A DNA stretch of 64,000 nucleotides, from assembly GCA_017504945.1 (NCBI GenBank), contig JAFVQJ010000023.1, forward strand, positions 31,565 to 95,564. Direction: 5' to 3'. The notes under the pieces were generated by a model, which was not told the origin of the DNA, did not search any database, and saw only the letters and a program-made list of their open reading frames with translations. The position numbers and the translations under genes were made by a program. Below, piece after piece: positions 52,695-63,692 of the stretch (position 1 is its first letter; each line of letters begins with the position of its first letter). The stretch comes from Clostridia bacterium. GTDB lineage: Bacteria > Bacillota > Clostridia > Oscillospirales > RGIG5299.

Positions 52695-54341
52695 TTAACC
52701 GTTTAACGTGACGGAGGTTACCTTGGTAACTGCTTTCACTCCGTTTGCTTCGCTGTATTCCACCGAAACGGTGCTGCCGTTTTCGATAAATGCAAGCCTT
52801 GAATCGAGCGAAACGGGAATTATCCAGATATTTCCCTCACTGTCGTAAATATAGGCGTTGCTCTCGCCGCCGGTAACGAGGAAGCGGACGTCCGAAACGG
52901 TAATATCCGCGGTGAGATTTCCGGGCACCTCAATATCCTCCGATTTGAGCTTTGCGGCGTAGTCCGCCTTTGCCTCGGCGACGGTTGCACCCGTTCCGAC
53001 TATCTGATAGCGCTCAACGTCGACGAAGGCATAGAGCTTAACGAGTCCCGCATCGTCCTTGAGCGAAACGAAATAGGTGGGACGGTCGGCGATGTTGAGA
53101 AGTATGGGGAAGGTCGAGCTGTAATTCAAGTGCTGTACCTGACCCTTTGCCGAATCCATTGCCGAATATTCCTCTGCGCCGGGGACGGTGTAGAAGCGAG
53201 CCTCCTTGGTGCGAAGGTTTACAAGCACGAAACCGACGTTTGATTCGTCGCTTGCAACCGAGGTCATACCGGTATAGAGCCATACGTCGTCGTCAATGGC
53301 AAGGTAGTTGTAGCCCTGCGTGGTCTGCAAAACGTCCTGCTGACCGAAGATGGAATTCCAAAAGCCGTTTACGTAGAGTCCGTATTAGTTAAGCTGCTCG
53401 ACTACGAGGTCGGAGATAAACACCTGATCGACCCAGCTCGGTATCTTGTCAAGGGGGAGATACTCGTGCTCACCGGTAACGGCGTTTACGAGTACGGCGC
53501 CCTCAATATCCTTGCCGCTCCAAATACCTATTCTGTATGTGATGCAGGGAGCTATCCAGTAGGGAGTGCCTTTGTCGTCTATCTCAAAGCAAAGCTCGTC
53601 GAATATCTTGGTGGGGTAGTTAAAGCGGAGATAGCGGTGAATATTTCTGTAAAAATATTCGCCCTCGGAGTATTTGATCCCCTCTTCAAGACGCACGAGC
53701 GATGCCTCCTGCGTTACCATATCGACGGTAATGTAGGCGGGAATGCCCTCCGACTGATTGTTGAGCCACTTGAAAACGTCGCCGTAGGTAAGAGTGGTAA
53801 CTCTGTAAGGCGAGTTGTTGTAGTTTATCTGGGTAAAATCGGGAGTTATCTCAAACTGCGAAACGAGGTCCTTCATTTCGCCGAGCTTTCTTCTGCCGAG
53901 TCTTGAAGCGGTATCTCTGTCAACCACGGGGATAGCGCTCATATCGATCTCCGCAATGTCCTCTGCGAAATTGCCATCCGAAACGGAGATGAGGTTATAA
54001 TAGCCCTTTGCATTGAAAATGGGCATACCTATAATTGCGGCAACCAGATTTACCGCAACAACGGCGGCGATCGAGCCGAGAACTATCTTTATTCCCAAAC
54101 CTGCCGCGCCCTTTATCTTCATAAAGGCGAAATGTCCCTTTTCGTGCGGAAGCTCCTTGAGACTTTTGAAGATTGCGCTTCCGGCGAAAAGCACGGTAAC
54201 GAGAATTACCGCAAATATAAGAAAGCTCCAGAAATCGGGGCTTCTTAAATTAAGCGGCGGCAAAACGAACCAATAGGCAATGAATAAAACTATTGCCGAT
54301 GCGGCTCCTAAAAGCAGCTTTGTTAAAAGTGATCTTTTCAT
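52695..54341 (-). pseudogene. Membrane protein gene interrupted by an in-frame TAA
   Basis: Two pieces share one reading frame: an N-terminal part (53385-54341, 318 residues) and a C-terminal part (52695-53384). They are separated only by a TAA at 53385-53387, with sensible coding sequence on both sides (V-E-Q-L-N, stop, Y-G-L-Y-V-N-G-F-W-N). The full product would be about 548 residues. Three membrane helices are at about residues 12-28, 38-56 and 85-108, followed by large beta-rich extracytoplasmic domains. I do not recognise a named family. The stop could be a true nonsense mutation or an assembly error. Restart at TTG 53330 is possible but unproven. Confidence 0.75.
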
Positions 54342-54382
54342 TTTTATCCGTCCTTTCGGGAAAAACTGTAAATTATATCTAA

Positions 54383-54411
54383 ATTATAGCAAAAATACGG
54401 CTGCAAGTCAA
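54383..54411 (-). promoter_or_regulatory. Promoter for the interrupted membrane protein gene
   Basis: The minus strand has TTGACT (54406-54411), 17 bp, and TATAAT (54383-54388), about 40 bp before the start. An intact promoter argues that the gene was lost recently, if at all. Confidence 0.78.
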
Positions 54412-54413
54412 GG

Positions 54414-56717
54414 TCAGTCGGTGCGAAGGGCGGTAACGGGGTCCTTCATCGACGCCATGACCGCGGGGATAAGACCGCCTATCACCGAGGTGATTATGCA
54501 AACGGTAACGAGTATGAGAGTATCGAAGGGATTCATGACCGCAACGTTATCAAGCTCGGTGAGCGTTTTGAGTATGGCGTTTGTGGGAATAAGCGAAAGT
54601 GCCGAAAGAATAATACCTATAATGCCCGAGAAGATGCCTATAATAAACGTTTCGGCGTTGAAAACTCTGCAAATATCGCTCTTTCTTGCGCCAAGCGCCC
54701 TTAAAATACCTATTTCTCTCGTTCTCTCAATTACCGAGGAATAGGTTATTATTCCTATCATAATGGAGGAAACGACGAGTGAGATAGAGGAGAATACCAC
54801 GAGAACTATCGTAATGGCGTTTAAGATGTTTGAGGAGAGATTTGAAATGGCGTTAGCCATATCGGTGTAAACTATCTTGTCTGCCTCGTCCTTGCCCTCA
54901 TTGAAGGTGTCGAGATACTCTATAAGAGCGTCCTTTGCACCGAAATCCTGCGGGTAGATAAATACCGCGTAGGGAAGGGTATCGTCGCCGAGCTGTGAAA
55001 GACAGTAGTTGAGCATTTGCTTGCCTGCATCGCCCTCTGCGAAGGGCATACCCGTTCTTACGTCAACTGATGCCTCCTTCTGTGCCTTGACTATCTGCGA
55101 CTCGGAGTTTATCTTAACGATCTCCTCCATCATTTCGCTTCTCATCAAAAAGCCCTCGGAGACGGCGGTCATCTCGCTGCTCTCCTTTGCGCGAACGACT
55201 CCCGCAACCTTAAGAGTTACCGCTCTTTCGTCGTTATAAGAGGCGGAAAGATCGGAATTTACCGTAAAAAATCCGTTATTATCAAGGTACCAAACGTCGT
55301 TTGGAATAAATTTGAATTCCATTCCCAAGAAGCTTTCGATGGGAAGCTCGGAGGCGTTCGCGTCAAGCCCGAACATCTTTATAACGCTCTCGTCAAGACG
55401 ATTTCTCGAATCTACAACGAGGAAGATGTCGGTAACGTCGCCCGAAAGCTCGGAGCCGACTGTTGCAAGCACGTCGTAATCGTCGTTTAAAAAGATGTTT
55501 TTCTCATCGAATTCGAGCGGCAGAAGGGATATTGAAATATCCGAGCCGGTTATTCTTTTGTAGCTGTCGCCGCTTTTATAGAGAAGATTTACCGAGGTGC
55601 CTCTGTTGTAGGAAAGACCTCTTACTATATCTCTGTCGGCATTTTTAACGTAGTCCATAAACTGCTCGGTAAAAATGTTAGTGTGCAAAATACTCGAGCT
55701 TTCCTTGTCGTAGGGGTAAACGACGGAAACGTCGGGATATTTGGGCATACCGTTTTCAAGCATTGCCATCATATCCTCGGGATCTACGGAAACGGCGGTC
55801 TGCTGAATAATAATGGGGAAGGAGCCGAGCGCCTTTGCCTGATAGCTGTCTATCTGCATACCGAAGCCGTTGGAAAGCGCCAGAATAAGCGAAATTCCTA
55901 TAATTCCTATGCTTGCCGCAATGGCGGTGACGGTGGTTTTGAGCTTTTTGGTGAAGATGTTTTTAAGCGAGAGTCGAAGAGCGGTGAAAAAGCTCATAGA
56001 GGTCTTTTTAAGAGTAAAGCTTTTTGCCTTGCTGCTTTCGTTTTTCGAGCCGCTGTCCTTTACAAGACAGCCGTCCTTGAACTCGAGGATACGGTCGGAG
56101 TATCTCCTTGCAAGCTCGCCGTTGTGAGTTACCATAATAACGAGCTTTTCCTTCGAAAGCTCCTTTAAAATGTCCATTATCTGCTCGCTTGTAACCGAGT
56201 CGAGCGCACCCGTCGGCTCGTCGGCGAGAATAACGTCGGGATCGCCCGAAATGGCTCTTGCAATGGCAACTCTCTGCATCTGACCGCCCGAAAGCTGATT
56301 GGGCTTTTTCTTGGCGTGGTCCTTTATTCCCATTTTGTCAAGAGCCTCAAGCGCACGCTTGCGACGCTTTGATGCGGAAACACCGCTCAACGTCATACCG
56401 AGCTCAACGTTTTCAAGCACGGTGAGATGGTTTATTAGATTATAGCTCTGGAATACGAAGCCGATGCAGTTGTTTCGGTAGGAGTCCCACTCGGTCTGGG
56501 TGAAATTTTCGGTGGATTTTCCGTTTATAACGAGATCGCCCGAATCGTAGCGGTCAAGACCGCCGATAATGTTTAAAAGGGTGGTCTTTCCGCTTCCCGA
56601 GGGACCCAGCACCGAAACGAATTCGTTTTGCTTAAATTCAACCGAAACTCCGTTAAGGGCGTGCTGAATAAAGCTGCCGGTAACGTAGCTTTTTTTAATA
56701 TCTGTAAGCTTGAGCAA
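54414..56717 (-). CDS. MacB-like ABC transporter: fused ATPase and FtsX-type permease
   Basis: The start is TTG 56717, 8 bp after GGAGG. The 767-residue protein has an N-terminal ATPase (Walker A G-P-S-G-S-G-K-T-T near 40, signature L-S-G-G-Q-M-Q-R, Walker B L-A-D-E-P-T-G). One membrane helix follows near 270, then a large extracytoplasmic domain and three C-terminal helices of the FtsX type (about 620-750). MacB-type machines do not transport across the bilayer by themselves; they move lipoproteins, peptides or signals at the membrane. The substrate is unknown and no membrane-fusion partner is adjacent. Confidence 0.92.
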   Translation of the reverse strand: MLKLTDIKKSYVTGSFIQHALNGVSVEFKQNEFVSVLGPSGSGKTTLLNIIGGLDRYDSGDLVINGKSTENFTQTEWDSYRNNCIGFVFQSYNLINHLTVLENVELGMTLSGVSASKRRKRALEALDKMGIKDHAKKKPNQLSGGQMQRVAIARAISGDPDVILADEPTGALDSVTSEQIMDILKELSKEKLVIMVTHNGELARRYSDRILEFKDGCLVKDSGSKNESSKAKSFTLKKTSMSFFTALRLSLKNIFTKKLKTTVTAIAASIGIIGISLILALSNGFGMQIDSYQAKALGSFPIIIQQTAVSVDPEDMMAMLENGMPKYPDVSVVYPYDKESSSILHTNIFTEQFMDYVKNADRDIVRGLSYNRGTSVNLLYKSGDSYKRITGSDISISLLPLEFDEKNIFLNDDYDVLATVGSELSGDVTDIFLVVDSRNRLDESVIKMFGLDANASELPIESFLGMEFKFIPNDVWYLDNNGFFTVNSDLSASYNDERAVTLKVAGVVRAKESSEMTAVSEGFLMRSEMMEEIVKINSESQIVKAQKEASVDVRTGMPFAEGDAGKQMLNYCLSQLGDDTLPYAVFIYPQDFGAKDALIEYLDTFNEGKDEADKIVYTDMANAISNLSSNILNAITIVLVVFSSISLVVSSIMIGIITYSSVIERTREIGILRALGARKSDICRVFNAETFIIGIFSGIIGIILSALSLIPTNAILKTLTELDNVAVMNPFDTLILVTVCIITSVIGGLIPAVMASMKDPVTALRTD

Positions 56718-56849
56718 ATTTAGCGCCTCCAAATAAAATATCACGCTATAATTATACACCAAAAAAATGCAATTCGTACAGTAAATCGTTAAATTTACAC
56801 GGAGTTTACAGAAAATTTATTTAATTGGGTGAAAAATAAGAAAAAAGAT

Positions 56850-56878
56850 TTGAAATTATAATATAAATATGATAAAAT
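56850..56878 (+). promoter_or_regulatory. Promoter for the DUF2232-rplI-dnaB operon
   Basis: TTGAAA (56850-56855), 17 bp, and TAAAAT (56873-56878) lie 36 bp before the start. Confidence 0.65.
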
Positions 56879-56913
56879 AATATGCTGAGAACATATATAG
56901 GAAAGAAACCGAT

Positions 56914-58095
56914 ATGAGTAATTTGAACTGTCAGAAAAAAAGCTTAATATCGTCGTCTGCGGTTGCCTTCGTGCTTGCATTTTTTTCGCCCGTATTTCCG
57001 CTTTTGGCTATCTTTTCGGGCGCGGCGGCAGCGGTTATGTGCATAAACAGCAAAAAGGCTTATCTGCCTGCGGCGTTTTTCGTAATAACGAGCGGTTATT
57101 TCTACGGCGGGAGCCTGCTGTTTGGGTCGGGCATCTATTTTGCAATAGTGCTTGAGGCGCTTTGCTTTATTCCCATGCTACTCTTTGCCATTACCTTTTC
57201 AAAAGCGGTGAAATTCAAATATACCGTAATAATTACCTCCTTTGCCATCGGCATATCGCTTTGCGGCATCGCAATGCTCTACGTTTGGCAACGCGGCGGT
57301 GAGATATCGCTAAAGGGAATTGAGTCGGCGTTTTCGTGGTTTACCGAAGCCTTTAACGCCAATATGGAAGCAACCGTTGCTTTTTTGAAGGAGCAGGGAA
57401 ATACGGCGCTTGCCGATAAATACTCCGATATGTATGAGGCGCTTAAGACCTCGGTGCTGAAATACTATATTCCCATGTTCCCCTCGCTTTGCATAATGCT
57501 TGGCTTTGTCTTTGCAACCCCTTCGGCGCTCTTTATTAAAAATTCGGCGCACAGAGCCGACGTGCAAAAGATAGGCAGGCTTTCCGATTTCGGCTCCGAC
57601 AGACTGCTTTCAATAATAATGCTTGCGGCGTATCTCGTGAGCGTTTTCGTCGGGGAGGATGCCTTCGGCGTAACTCTTTGTAACTTCGTAACGGTCGGTC
57701 TTTGCTACTTTGCCGTTTCGGGATTCGGCTTTATTTCATTTATGATGAATATAAGAAAGACAAAGACCTCAACGAGATATATCGTTTACGTGATAATCTG
57801 CACCCTCTGCTTCTTAACGGCAGGGCTTGATATGATTGCAATGCTCGGCATACTTGAGGGAATACTCCAGACCCGAGTAAAGCTTATAAAAACGGTTAAG
57901 CGCTACGGCTTCGATCCGGAGAAGGACAGTATGTCGGAAATACTGGAGAAGATGCGAGAAAAGATAGAGCGCGGCGAAATGCCTCCGAGGGAGGACGAGG
58001 TCCCGAAGGAGCCGGATGTCCCTTGGTATGAGCGCGACGAATATAAGACTCCTCAAGACGGGGAAGAAAATGAAGATAAGGAGAATAAAGAATGA
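56914..58095 (+). CDS. DUF2232 (YybS-like) membrane protein
   Basis: This 393-residue protein has about eight membrane helices and a long charged C-terminal tail rich in glutamate, proline and lysine. Its position directly before rplI and dnaB corresponds to YybS of Bacillus. There the cyclic di-AMP phosphodiesterase gene gdpP lies between yybS and rplI; it is absent here, and this gene overlaps rplI by 4 bp. Function is unknown. Confidence 0.83.
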   Translation: MSNLNCQKKSLISSSAVAFVLAFFSPVFPLLAIFSGAAAAVMCINSKKAYLPAAFFVITSGYFYGGSLLFGSGIYFAIVLEALCFIPMLLFAITFSKAVKFKYTVIITSFAIGISLCGIAMLYVWQRGGEISLKGIESAFSWFTEAFNANMEATVAFLKEQGNTALADKYSDMYEALKTSVLKYYIPMFPSLCIMLGFVFATPSALFIKNSAHRADVQKIGRLSDFGSDRLLSIIMLAAYLVSVFVGEDAFGVTLCNFVTVGLCYFAVSGFGFISFMMNIRKTKTSTRYIVYVIICTLCFLTAGLDMIAMLGILEGILQTRVKLIKTVKRYGFDPEKDSMSEILEKMREKIERGEMPPREDEVPKEPDVPWYERDEYKTPQDGEENEDKENKE

Positions 58096-58541
58096 AAGTA
58101 ATTTTAACGGCAGATGTAAAGGCTCAGGGTAAGAAGGGCGATATCGTAAACGTGTCCGACGGATACGCGAGAAACTTTCTTTTTCCCAAGGGTCTTGCAA
58201 TAGAAGCAAATACCTCGAATATAGCTGAAAGAAGCAGTAAGATAGCCTCCGTTGACCACAAAAAAGCAGAGGAGAAGGCGGCAGCGGTGGCACTCAAATC
58301 GAAGCTCGACGCCGTAACGGTAGTGATCTTTGCAAAGGCGGGCGCGGGCGACAGACTTTTCGGCTCGGTAACCTCAAAGGAGATCGCCGAGGCGGTAAAA
58401 AAGCAGACCGGCCTTGAAATAGACAAGAAAAAGATAATGCTTTCAGATCCCATCAAGTCGTTTGGCATCACCGAGGTGCAGGTAAAGCTTCACCCCGAGG
58501 TAGTTTCCACTCTTAAGGTAAGAACACAGAAGGAAAACTGA
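58092..58541 (+). CDS. rplI: 50S ribosomal protein L9
   Basis: This 149-residue protein has the L9 signature [15 protein letters not shown] at residues about 17-31, a connecting helix, and a C-terminal domain with L-F-G-S-V-T. It binds 23S rRNA near the L1 stalk. It lies upstream of dnaB, as in most Bacillota. Confidence 0.97.
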   Translation: MKVILTADVKAQGKKGDIVNVSDGYARNFLFPKGLAIEANTSNIAERSSKIASVDHKKAEEKAAAVALKSKLDAVTVVIFAKAGAGDRLFGSVTSKEIAEAVKKQTGLEIDKKKIMLSDPIKSFGITEVQVKLHPEVVSTLKVRTQKEN

Positions 58542-58569
58542 TTAAACTCTCTTAAAAGGAGAAAGAAAA

Positions 58570-59904
58570 ATGGACGATTTTTCCAAAAAATTGCCTTCAT
58601 CGGTCGAGGCGGAGCAGTCCGTACTCGGCAGTATGTTAATAAGCGACGAGTGTCTTCCGCAGGTCTTTAACACCTTGACGGCGGAATGCTTCTTCGTGCC
58701 CGCGCACCGCGAGATGTTCGAGGCTATGCAGAGAATATTCGAATATTCGCGCGGCGGAATTGACCCCGTTACTCTTATCGACACCTTGAAGGAGGACGGC
58801 AACTACGACGAAGCAACCGGTAAGGAGTATATCTATAACCTTGCAAAGAGCGTGCCCTCGGCGCAGAATATCGAGAGATACTGCGAGATAGTAAAGAGCA
58901 AATACGTGCTTCGCAAGCTTATTGAGGAATGTGAAAGCATAACCTCTATGTGCTATCTCGAAAACGAGTCGGCAGACAGCATAGTTGACCTTGCCGAGCA
59001 AAAGATATTCGATATAAGCGAGAAGAAAAAGACGGGCGACGTAGCCAAGCTCTCGGCAATAATCACCGAGGAGATGACGAACATCGGAAATATCGCCTCT
59101 GTGGAGGATAAGACCGAGCTTCTCGGCTTGCAGACGGGCTACTCCGATCTTGATAAGATAGTCGACGGCTTCGGAAAGGGCGACCTTATAGTGCTTGCGG
59201 CGCGTCCCGGTATCGGTAAAACAAGCTTTGCTCTCAATATAATGAGAAACATAGCTCAAAAGAGCCGCAAAAAATGCGTTTTGTTCTCTCTTGAAATGTC
59301 CAATTCACAGCTTGCACAGAGAATTATGGCAAGCGAGGCGCTTATCGACAGCAAGAAGTTCAGAACGGGTAACCTCACTCAAAAGGAGTGGGCGAAGCTT
59401 GCCGACGCGGCAGGTCAGCTTCACGATGCGCCGATGTATTTTGACGATAAGAGCGGCATAACGATAAGCGAAATGAAGTCTAAGCTTCGCAGAATAAACA
59501 ACCTCGGCTTCGTGGTAATAGACTATCTGCAGCTTCTCGGCTCCTCGAGAATGACGGAAAACCGAGTTCTCGAAATAGCAACCTTTACCCGAAACCTCAA
59601 GATAATGGCAAAGGATCTCGGTATTCCGATACTCGTGCTATCACAGCTTAACCGTGAATCCGAAAAGAGAAGCAACAGACCTCTTCTTTCCGATCTTCGC
59701 GACTCCGGCTCTATCGAGCAGGATGCAGATATGGTAATGTTCCTCTATTATGAAAAGGATAGCGAGGGAAATCCCGTAAATCCCAACGTCGTAACCTGCT
59801 CGGTCGCCAAAAACCGTCACGGTATGACGGGCGAGGTAAAGCTTCAGTTCGTAAAGGAATTCACGAGATTTTCTTCAATAGATACTCAGCATGAAGAATT
59901 TTAA
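58570..59904 (+). CDS. dnaB: Replicative DNA helicase
   Basis: This 444-residue RecA-type hexameric helicase has an N-terminal helical domain (P-S-S-V-E-A-E-Q-S-V-L-G-S-M), Walker A A-R-P-G-I-G-K-T-S near residue 215, and Walker B V-V-I-D-Y-L-Q-L near 316. The DnaB motif near 377 includes S-D-L-R-D-S-G-S-I-E-Q-D-A-D. It unwinds DNA at replication forks and would be the client of the loader encoded at 18044. It overlaps tilS by 14 bp. Confidence 0.97.
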   Translation: MDDFSKKLPSSVEAEQSVLGSMLISDECLPQVFNTLTAECFFVPAHREMFEAMQRIFEYSRGGIDPVTLIDTLKEDGNYDEATGKEYIYNLAKSVPSAQNIERYCEIVKSKYVLRKLIEECESITSMCYLENESADSIVDLAEQKIFDISEKKKTGDVAKLSAIITEEMTNIGNIASVEDKTELLGLQTGYSDLDKIVDGFGKGDLIVLAARPGIGKTSFALNIMRNIAQKSRKKCVLFSLEMSNSQLAQRIMASEALIDSKKFRTGNLTQKEWAKLADAAGQLHDAPMYFDDKSGITISEMKSKLRRINNLGFVVIDYLQLLGSSRMTENRVLEIATFTRNLKIMAKDLGIPILVLSQLNRESEKRSNRPLLSDLRDSGSIEQDADMVMFLYYEKDSEGNPVNPNVVTCSVAKNRHGMTGEVKLQFVKEFTRFSSIDTQHEEF

Positions 59905-61168
59905 AACGGCGCAAAACACCGTAAAAGAATACGAAATGGTCAAAAAGAGCGAAAGGGTGCTTGTTGCACTTTCGGGCGGACCCGATTCCGTTTATCTTTT
60001 TAACTTTTTGCTCTCGATCAAAGAAGAACTCGAGCTCACTCTTTTTGCGGCGCATGTAAACCACAATTTAAGAAAAGACGAAGCAAAGCGCGACGAGGAG
60101 TTTTGCAGGGAGCTTTGCAAAAGGCACGGCGTAGAGCTTTTCGTTCTCTCTGCCGACGTTGAGTCAAGATGCAGAGAAACAGGCGAGGGCACCGAGGAGG
60201 CGGCACGAAATATCCGCTACGGCTTTTTTGAAAGGGTCGCCGCCGAAAATGGTATTGATAAGATAGCGCTCGGTCATAACGCCGACGACTTCGTCGAAAC
60301 GGTGATCTTCAATTTTATCAGAGGCGCGGGCTCGAAGGGACTTTGCGGTATTCCCGCCGTGAGAGAGAAATTCATCCGTCCGCTTATAGATATTCCCAAG
60401 TCGGATATAGAAAGCGAGCTTACCGAAAACGGCATTGAGTTTATGACCGACCGCACAAATCTTACCGACGATTACACCCGAAACAAGATACGGCACAATA
60501 TCGTTCCCGTGATGAAGGAGATAAATCCCTCTCTTTACACCGCGGTAAAGCGCACCTCAAAGGCACTTGCGGAGGATAACGGATATCTTATGCAAGAGGC
60601 TGCCATTGTGATGACCGACGACGTTGAATTTTTAAACGAAATGCCAAAGGCTATCTCTTTTCGCGTGATATTTGCCAAGGTCATTGAAAAATGCGGCTTT
60701 ACTCCCGATAACGCGATGATATCGAGAATAAGAGCGCTTTTAAAGGACGGCAGGACCTCGAAAAAGACCGAGCTTAAAAACGGCTATATCGCAAAAATAT
60801 CCTATGGCAAGCTGGTAATCGAAAGGGAAAGTAAAAGCGAAGGCTTTTGCGTTATTTTAAACGACGGCGAAAACCGCGTGAAAAACTGTGATATTACTCT
60901 GAAAACCGAAGAAAATACAATAACATTTAACAATTCACTAATAAATATTACCTTCAAATGTGGTAAAATAGTGGGCGAGCTTACGGCAAGAAGCAGAAGG
61001 GAAGGCGACCGTATAAGGCTGCACGGCGTAAACCGCTCGGTGAAAAAGCTTTTTATCGACGAAAAGATTCCCTGCTCGCACCGCGATGAAATTATAATAA
61101 TAACGGATGCAGAAAAAATACTCTTTATAGAAAATATCGGCGTTGCCGACTGCTGTGAGGTAAAATAA
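59891..61168 (+). CDS. tilS: tRNA(Ile)-lysidine synthase
   Basis: This 425-residue enzyme has the ATP-pyrophosphatase P-loop L-S-G-G-P-D-S near residue 27, H-V-N-H-N-L-R and G-H-N-A-D-D, followed by a TilS substrate and C-terminal domain. It converts the wobble cytidine of tRNA-Ile(CAU) to lysidine, so it is essential for reading AUA. It lies next to hpt with 1 bp spacing, the conserved tilS-hpt-ftsH order. Confidence 0.95.
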   Translation: MKNFKTAQNTVKEYEMVKKSERVLVALSGGPDSVYLFNFLLSIKEELELTLFAAHVNHNLRKDEAKRDEEFCRELCKRHGVELFVLSADVESRCRETGEGTEEAARNIRYGFFERVAAENGIDKIALGHNADDFVETVIFNFIRGAGSKGLCGIPAVREKFIRPLIDIPKSDIESELTENGIEFMTDRTNLTDDYTRNKIRHNIVPVMKEINPSLYTAVKRTSKALAEDNGYLMQEAAIVMTDDVEFLNEMPKAISFRVIFAKVIEKCGFTPDNAMISRIRALLKDGRTSKKTELKNGYIAKISYGKLVIERESKSEGFCVILNDGENRVKNCDITLKTEENTITFNNSLINITFKCGKIVGELTARSRREGDRIRLHGVNRSVKKLFIDEKIPCSHRDEIIIITDAEKILFIENIGVADCCEVK

Positions 61169-61169
61169 A

Positions 61170-61661
61170 ATGGAAGTTAAACTGAAAAAGAAGCTTATCT
61201 CGGAAAAAGCCATTCAAAAAAGAATAAAGGAGCTCGGAAAAGAGATCACCAACGATTACGAGGGAAAAGATCTGCTCATATTATGCATACTCAAGGGTAG
61301 TATAATATTTACGGCGGATCTCGTAAGAAATATAAAGGTGCCGCTCACCGTCGATTACCTTTCTGCAAAAAATACCAGACACAACAGTCTGCCCGACTAT
61401 TTGAAGGATCGCGATATCCTCATAGTCGAGGATATTATCGACAGCGGCACGACCCTTGAAAAAATAGTTAAGTCAATTAGCAAAAAAGAGCCTGCCTCTC
61501 TTAAGATATGCACTCTCCTTTATAAAAAGGAATGTGTTAAAAACGGCATTATCCCCGATTATGCGGGCTTTTATATAGGTAAGGAGTTCGTAGTCGGCTA
61601 CGGCCTTGACTATAACGAGCAGATGAGGGAGCTGCCCTATATAGCAATACCCGAAGTTTAA
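61170..61661 (+). CDS. hpt: Hypoxanthine phosphoribosyltransferase
   Basis: This 163-residue type I phosphoribosyltransferase has the PRPP-binding motif I-V-E-D-I-I-D-S-G-T-T near residue 90. It salvages hypoxanthine and guanine. The loop V-D-Y-L-S-A-K-N replaces the more usual D-F-M-x-x-S-S-Y-G; it is shorter than the average enzyme by about 15 residues but otherwise complete. Confidence 0.94.
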   Translation: MEVKLKKKLISEKAIQKRIKELGKEITNDYEGKDLLILCILKGSIIFTADLVRNIKVPLTVDYLSAKNTRHNSLPDYLKDRDILIVEDIIDSGTTLEKIVKSISKKEPASLKICTLLYKKECVKNGIIPDYAGFYIGKEFVVGYGLDYNEQMRELPYIAIPEV

Positions 61662-61688
61662 GGCAAAAAATTAAGGAGCATATATCAG

Positions 61689-63638
61689 ATGAAAAAAAGC
61701 ATAAGAACGGTAGTAGTACTCATCGTCGCGTTTGCCGTCACCTTTTTGGCGGTAAGCTATTTCGGGGTGGGTAAAGATGAAAAGAACCCCACCTATCTGC
61801 AGATAATTCAGCAGATAAACAACGGTGAGGTCGAAAAGGCGGTGCTTGACGATTCAAACGGCAAGCTCACCTATTATCTCAAATCCGAGCCCGACAAAAA
61901 GCTCACCTACAACGTGTCGATATACAGGATAGAGCACTTCCTTGAGAAGATAGACCCTGCGCTCGAAAGCGAAGCTGTCAATTTCGATATAAAGGCACCC
62001 ACCGTCTATCCCGCGTGGGTAAGCTCGATACCGATGATACTTCTGCTTGTCGGAGTAGGAGTATTTGCATTCATTATGATGAATCAGATGAACGGCGGCG
62101 GTAAAAACGGCGCAATGGCGTTCGGACGCTCGCGCGCAAAGCTTATAACCGACGATAAAAAGCGCATAACCTTCGACGACGTAGCGGGAGCCGACGAGGA
62201 AAAGGAAGAGCTTTCCGAAATAGTCGAATTCCTCAAAAATCCGCGCCGCTTCGTTGAGCTTGGCGCAAGAATACCCAAGGGCGTGCTTCTCGTAGGCGCA
62301 CCCGGCACGGGTAAAACTCTCTTTGCAAAGGCAATAGCGGGCGAGGCAAAGGTGCCCTTCTTCTCGATATCGGGCTCCGATTTCGTTGAGCTTTACGTCG
62401 GTGTCGGCGCGTCCAGAGTAAGAGACCTTTTTGAGCAGGCAAAGAAAAACACCCCCTGCATAGTATTTATAGATGAGATAGACGCCGTGGGACGTCAGCG
62501 CGGAGCAGGTCTCGGCGGCGGACACGATGAAAGAGAGCAGACTTTGAATCAGCTCCTTGTTGAAATGGACGGCTTCGGCGTAAACGAGGGCGTTATCATA
62601 ATAGCGGCGACCAACCGCCCCGACGTACTCGACAGCGCGCTCCTTCGTCCCGGACGTTTTGACCGTCAGATAGTAATAAACGTGCCCGATATAAAGGGCA
62701 GAGAAGCCATACTCAAGGTTCACTCAAAGGGCAAGCCCCTTGCCGATGAGGTAAACCTCGACACGATAGCGAAGGAAACGGTAGGCTTTACCGGTGCCGA
62801 GCTTGAAAACGTTCTTAACGAGGCTGCGCTCTATGCCGCACGCCGCAAAAAGAAAAAGATAGATATGCACGATATCGAGGATGCTATAATGAAGGTCTGC
62901 GTAGGCGTTGAGAAAAAGAGCCGCGTGGTATCGGAAAAGGAGCGCAAGCTCACCGCCTTCCACGAGGCAGGTCACGCCATCGTAACGAGATGTATGACTA
63001 TGTTAGACCCCGTCCATCAGATATCAATAGTTCCCCGCGGCAGAGCGGGTGGCTACACCCTCTCGCTTCCCATGGAGGATAAGAGCTATATGAGCCGCAC
63101 CGAGATGATAGAGGAGATAAACTCACTTCTCGGCGGCAGAGTTGCCGAAAAAATTGCGCTTGACGATATCTCGACCGGCGCTTCAAACGACCTTGAGCGC
63201 GCCACCGCAATAGCCAAGAAGATGGTAACGAAATTCGGTATGTCCGATGCACTCGGTCCCGTCGTTTACGGCTCCGAGCATGAGGAGGTATTCTTAGGCA
63301 GAGATTTCACCACTCAGAGAAACTTCTCGGAGGAGACCGCTTCTGCAATAGACCGCGAGGTAAAGCGCATAGTTGAAGAGAGCTTTAACATTGCGAAAAA
63401 GTGTCTTGAGGATAATTTTGATAAGCTCACGACCGTTGCAAACGCTCTTCTTGAGAGAGAAAAGCTTTCGGGCGAGGAGTTTGAAGCGCTTATGAACGGC
63501 AAGGAGCTTCCCGCGCTCGAAGCAAAGGAAGAACCGAATACAGATGCCGCTCCCGTAAATGAGAATGAAGCAGATACCGCACCTGCGTCAGAAGCCGAAG
63601 CTCCCAAAAGCGATGAAAAACCCATAATTAAAGATTAA
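61689..63638 (+). CDS. ftsH: ATP-dependent zinc metalloprotease FtsH
   Basis: This 649-residue membrane protease has two N-terminal helices (about 7-25 and 118-138) around an extracytoplasmic domain. An AAA+ module follows, with Walker A G-A-P-G-T-G-K-T (near 203), Walker [10 protein letters not shown] and the second region of homology. The zinc site is H-E-A-G-H near 419. It degrades misfolded membrane and regulatory proteins. A low-complexity acidic and alanine-rich tail ends the chain. Confidence 0.97.
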   Translation: MKKSIRTVVVLIVAFAVTFLAVSYFGVGKDEKNPTYLQIIQQINNGEVEKAVLDDSNGKLTYYLKSEPDKKLTYNVSIYRIEHFLEKIDPALESEAVNFDIKAPTVYPAWVSSIPMILLLVGVGVFAFIMMNQMNGGGKNGAMAFGRSRAKLITDDKKRITFDDVAGADEEKEELSEIVEFLKNPRRFVELGARIPKGVLLVGAPGTGKTLFAKAIAGEAKVPFFSISGSDFVELYVGVGASRVRDLFEQAKKNTPCIVFIDEIDAVGRQRGAGLGGGHDEREQTLNQLLVEMDGFGVNEGVIIIAATNRPDVLDSALLRPGRFDRQIVINVPDIKGREAILKVHSKGKPLADEVNLDTIAKETVGFTGAELENVLNEAALYAARRKKKKIDMHDIEDAIMKVCVGVEKKSRVVSEKERKLTAFHEAGHAIVTRCMTMLDPVHQISIVPRGRAGGYTLSLPMEDKSYMSRTEMIEEINSLLGGRVAEKIALDDISTGASNDLERATAIAKKMVTKFGMSDALGPVVYGSEHEEVFLGRDFTTQRNFSEETASAIDREVKRIVEESFNIAKKCLEDNFDKLTTVANALLEREKLSGEEFEALMNGKELPALEAKEEPNTDAAPVNENEADTAPASEAEAPKSDEKPIIKD

Positions 63639-63658
63639 GAAAAAATCCCCGCAGTAAA

Positions 63659-63692
63659 TAGCCAAGTGTTCTTAAGGACACTTGGCTAGTTT
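63659..63692 (+). terminator. Terminator after ftsH
   Basis: The stem AGCCAAGTGTTCTT / AAGGACACTTGGCT (one mismatch) is followed by AGTTTT. Confidence 0.8.

Noticed and set aside
53385..53387. Recoded stop (selenocysteine or pyrrolysine)
   Set aside because: Those use TGA and TAG. This is TAA, and no insertion element or related machinery was seen.
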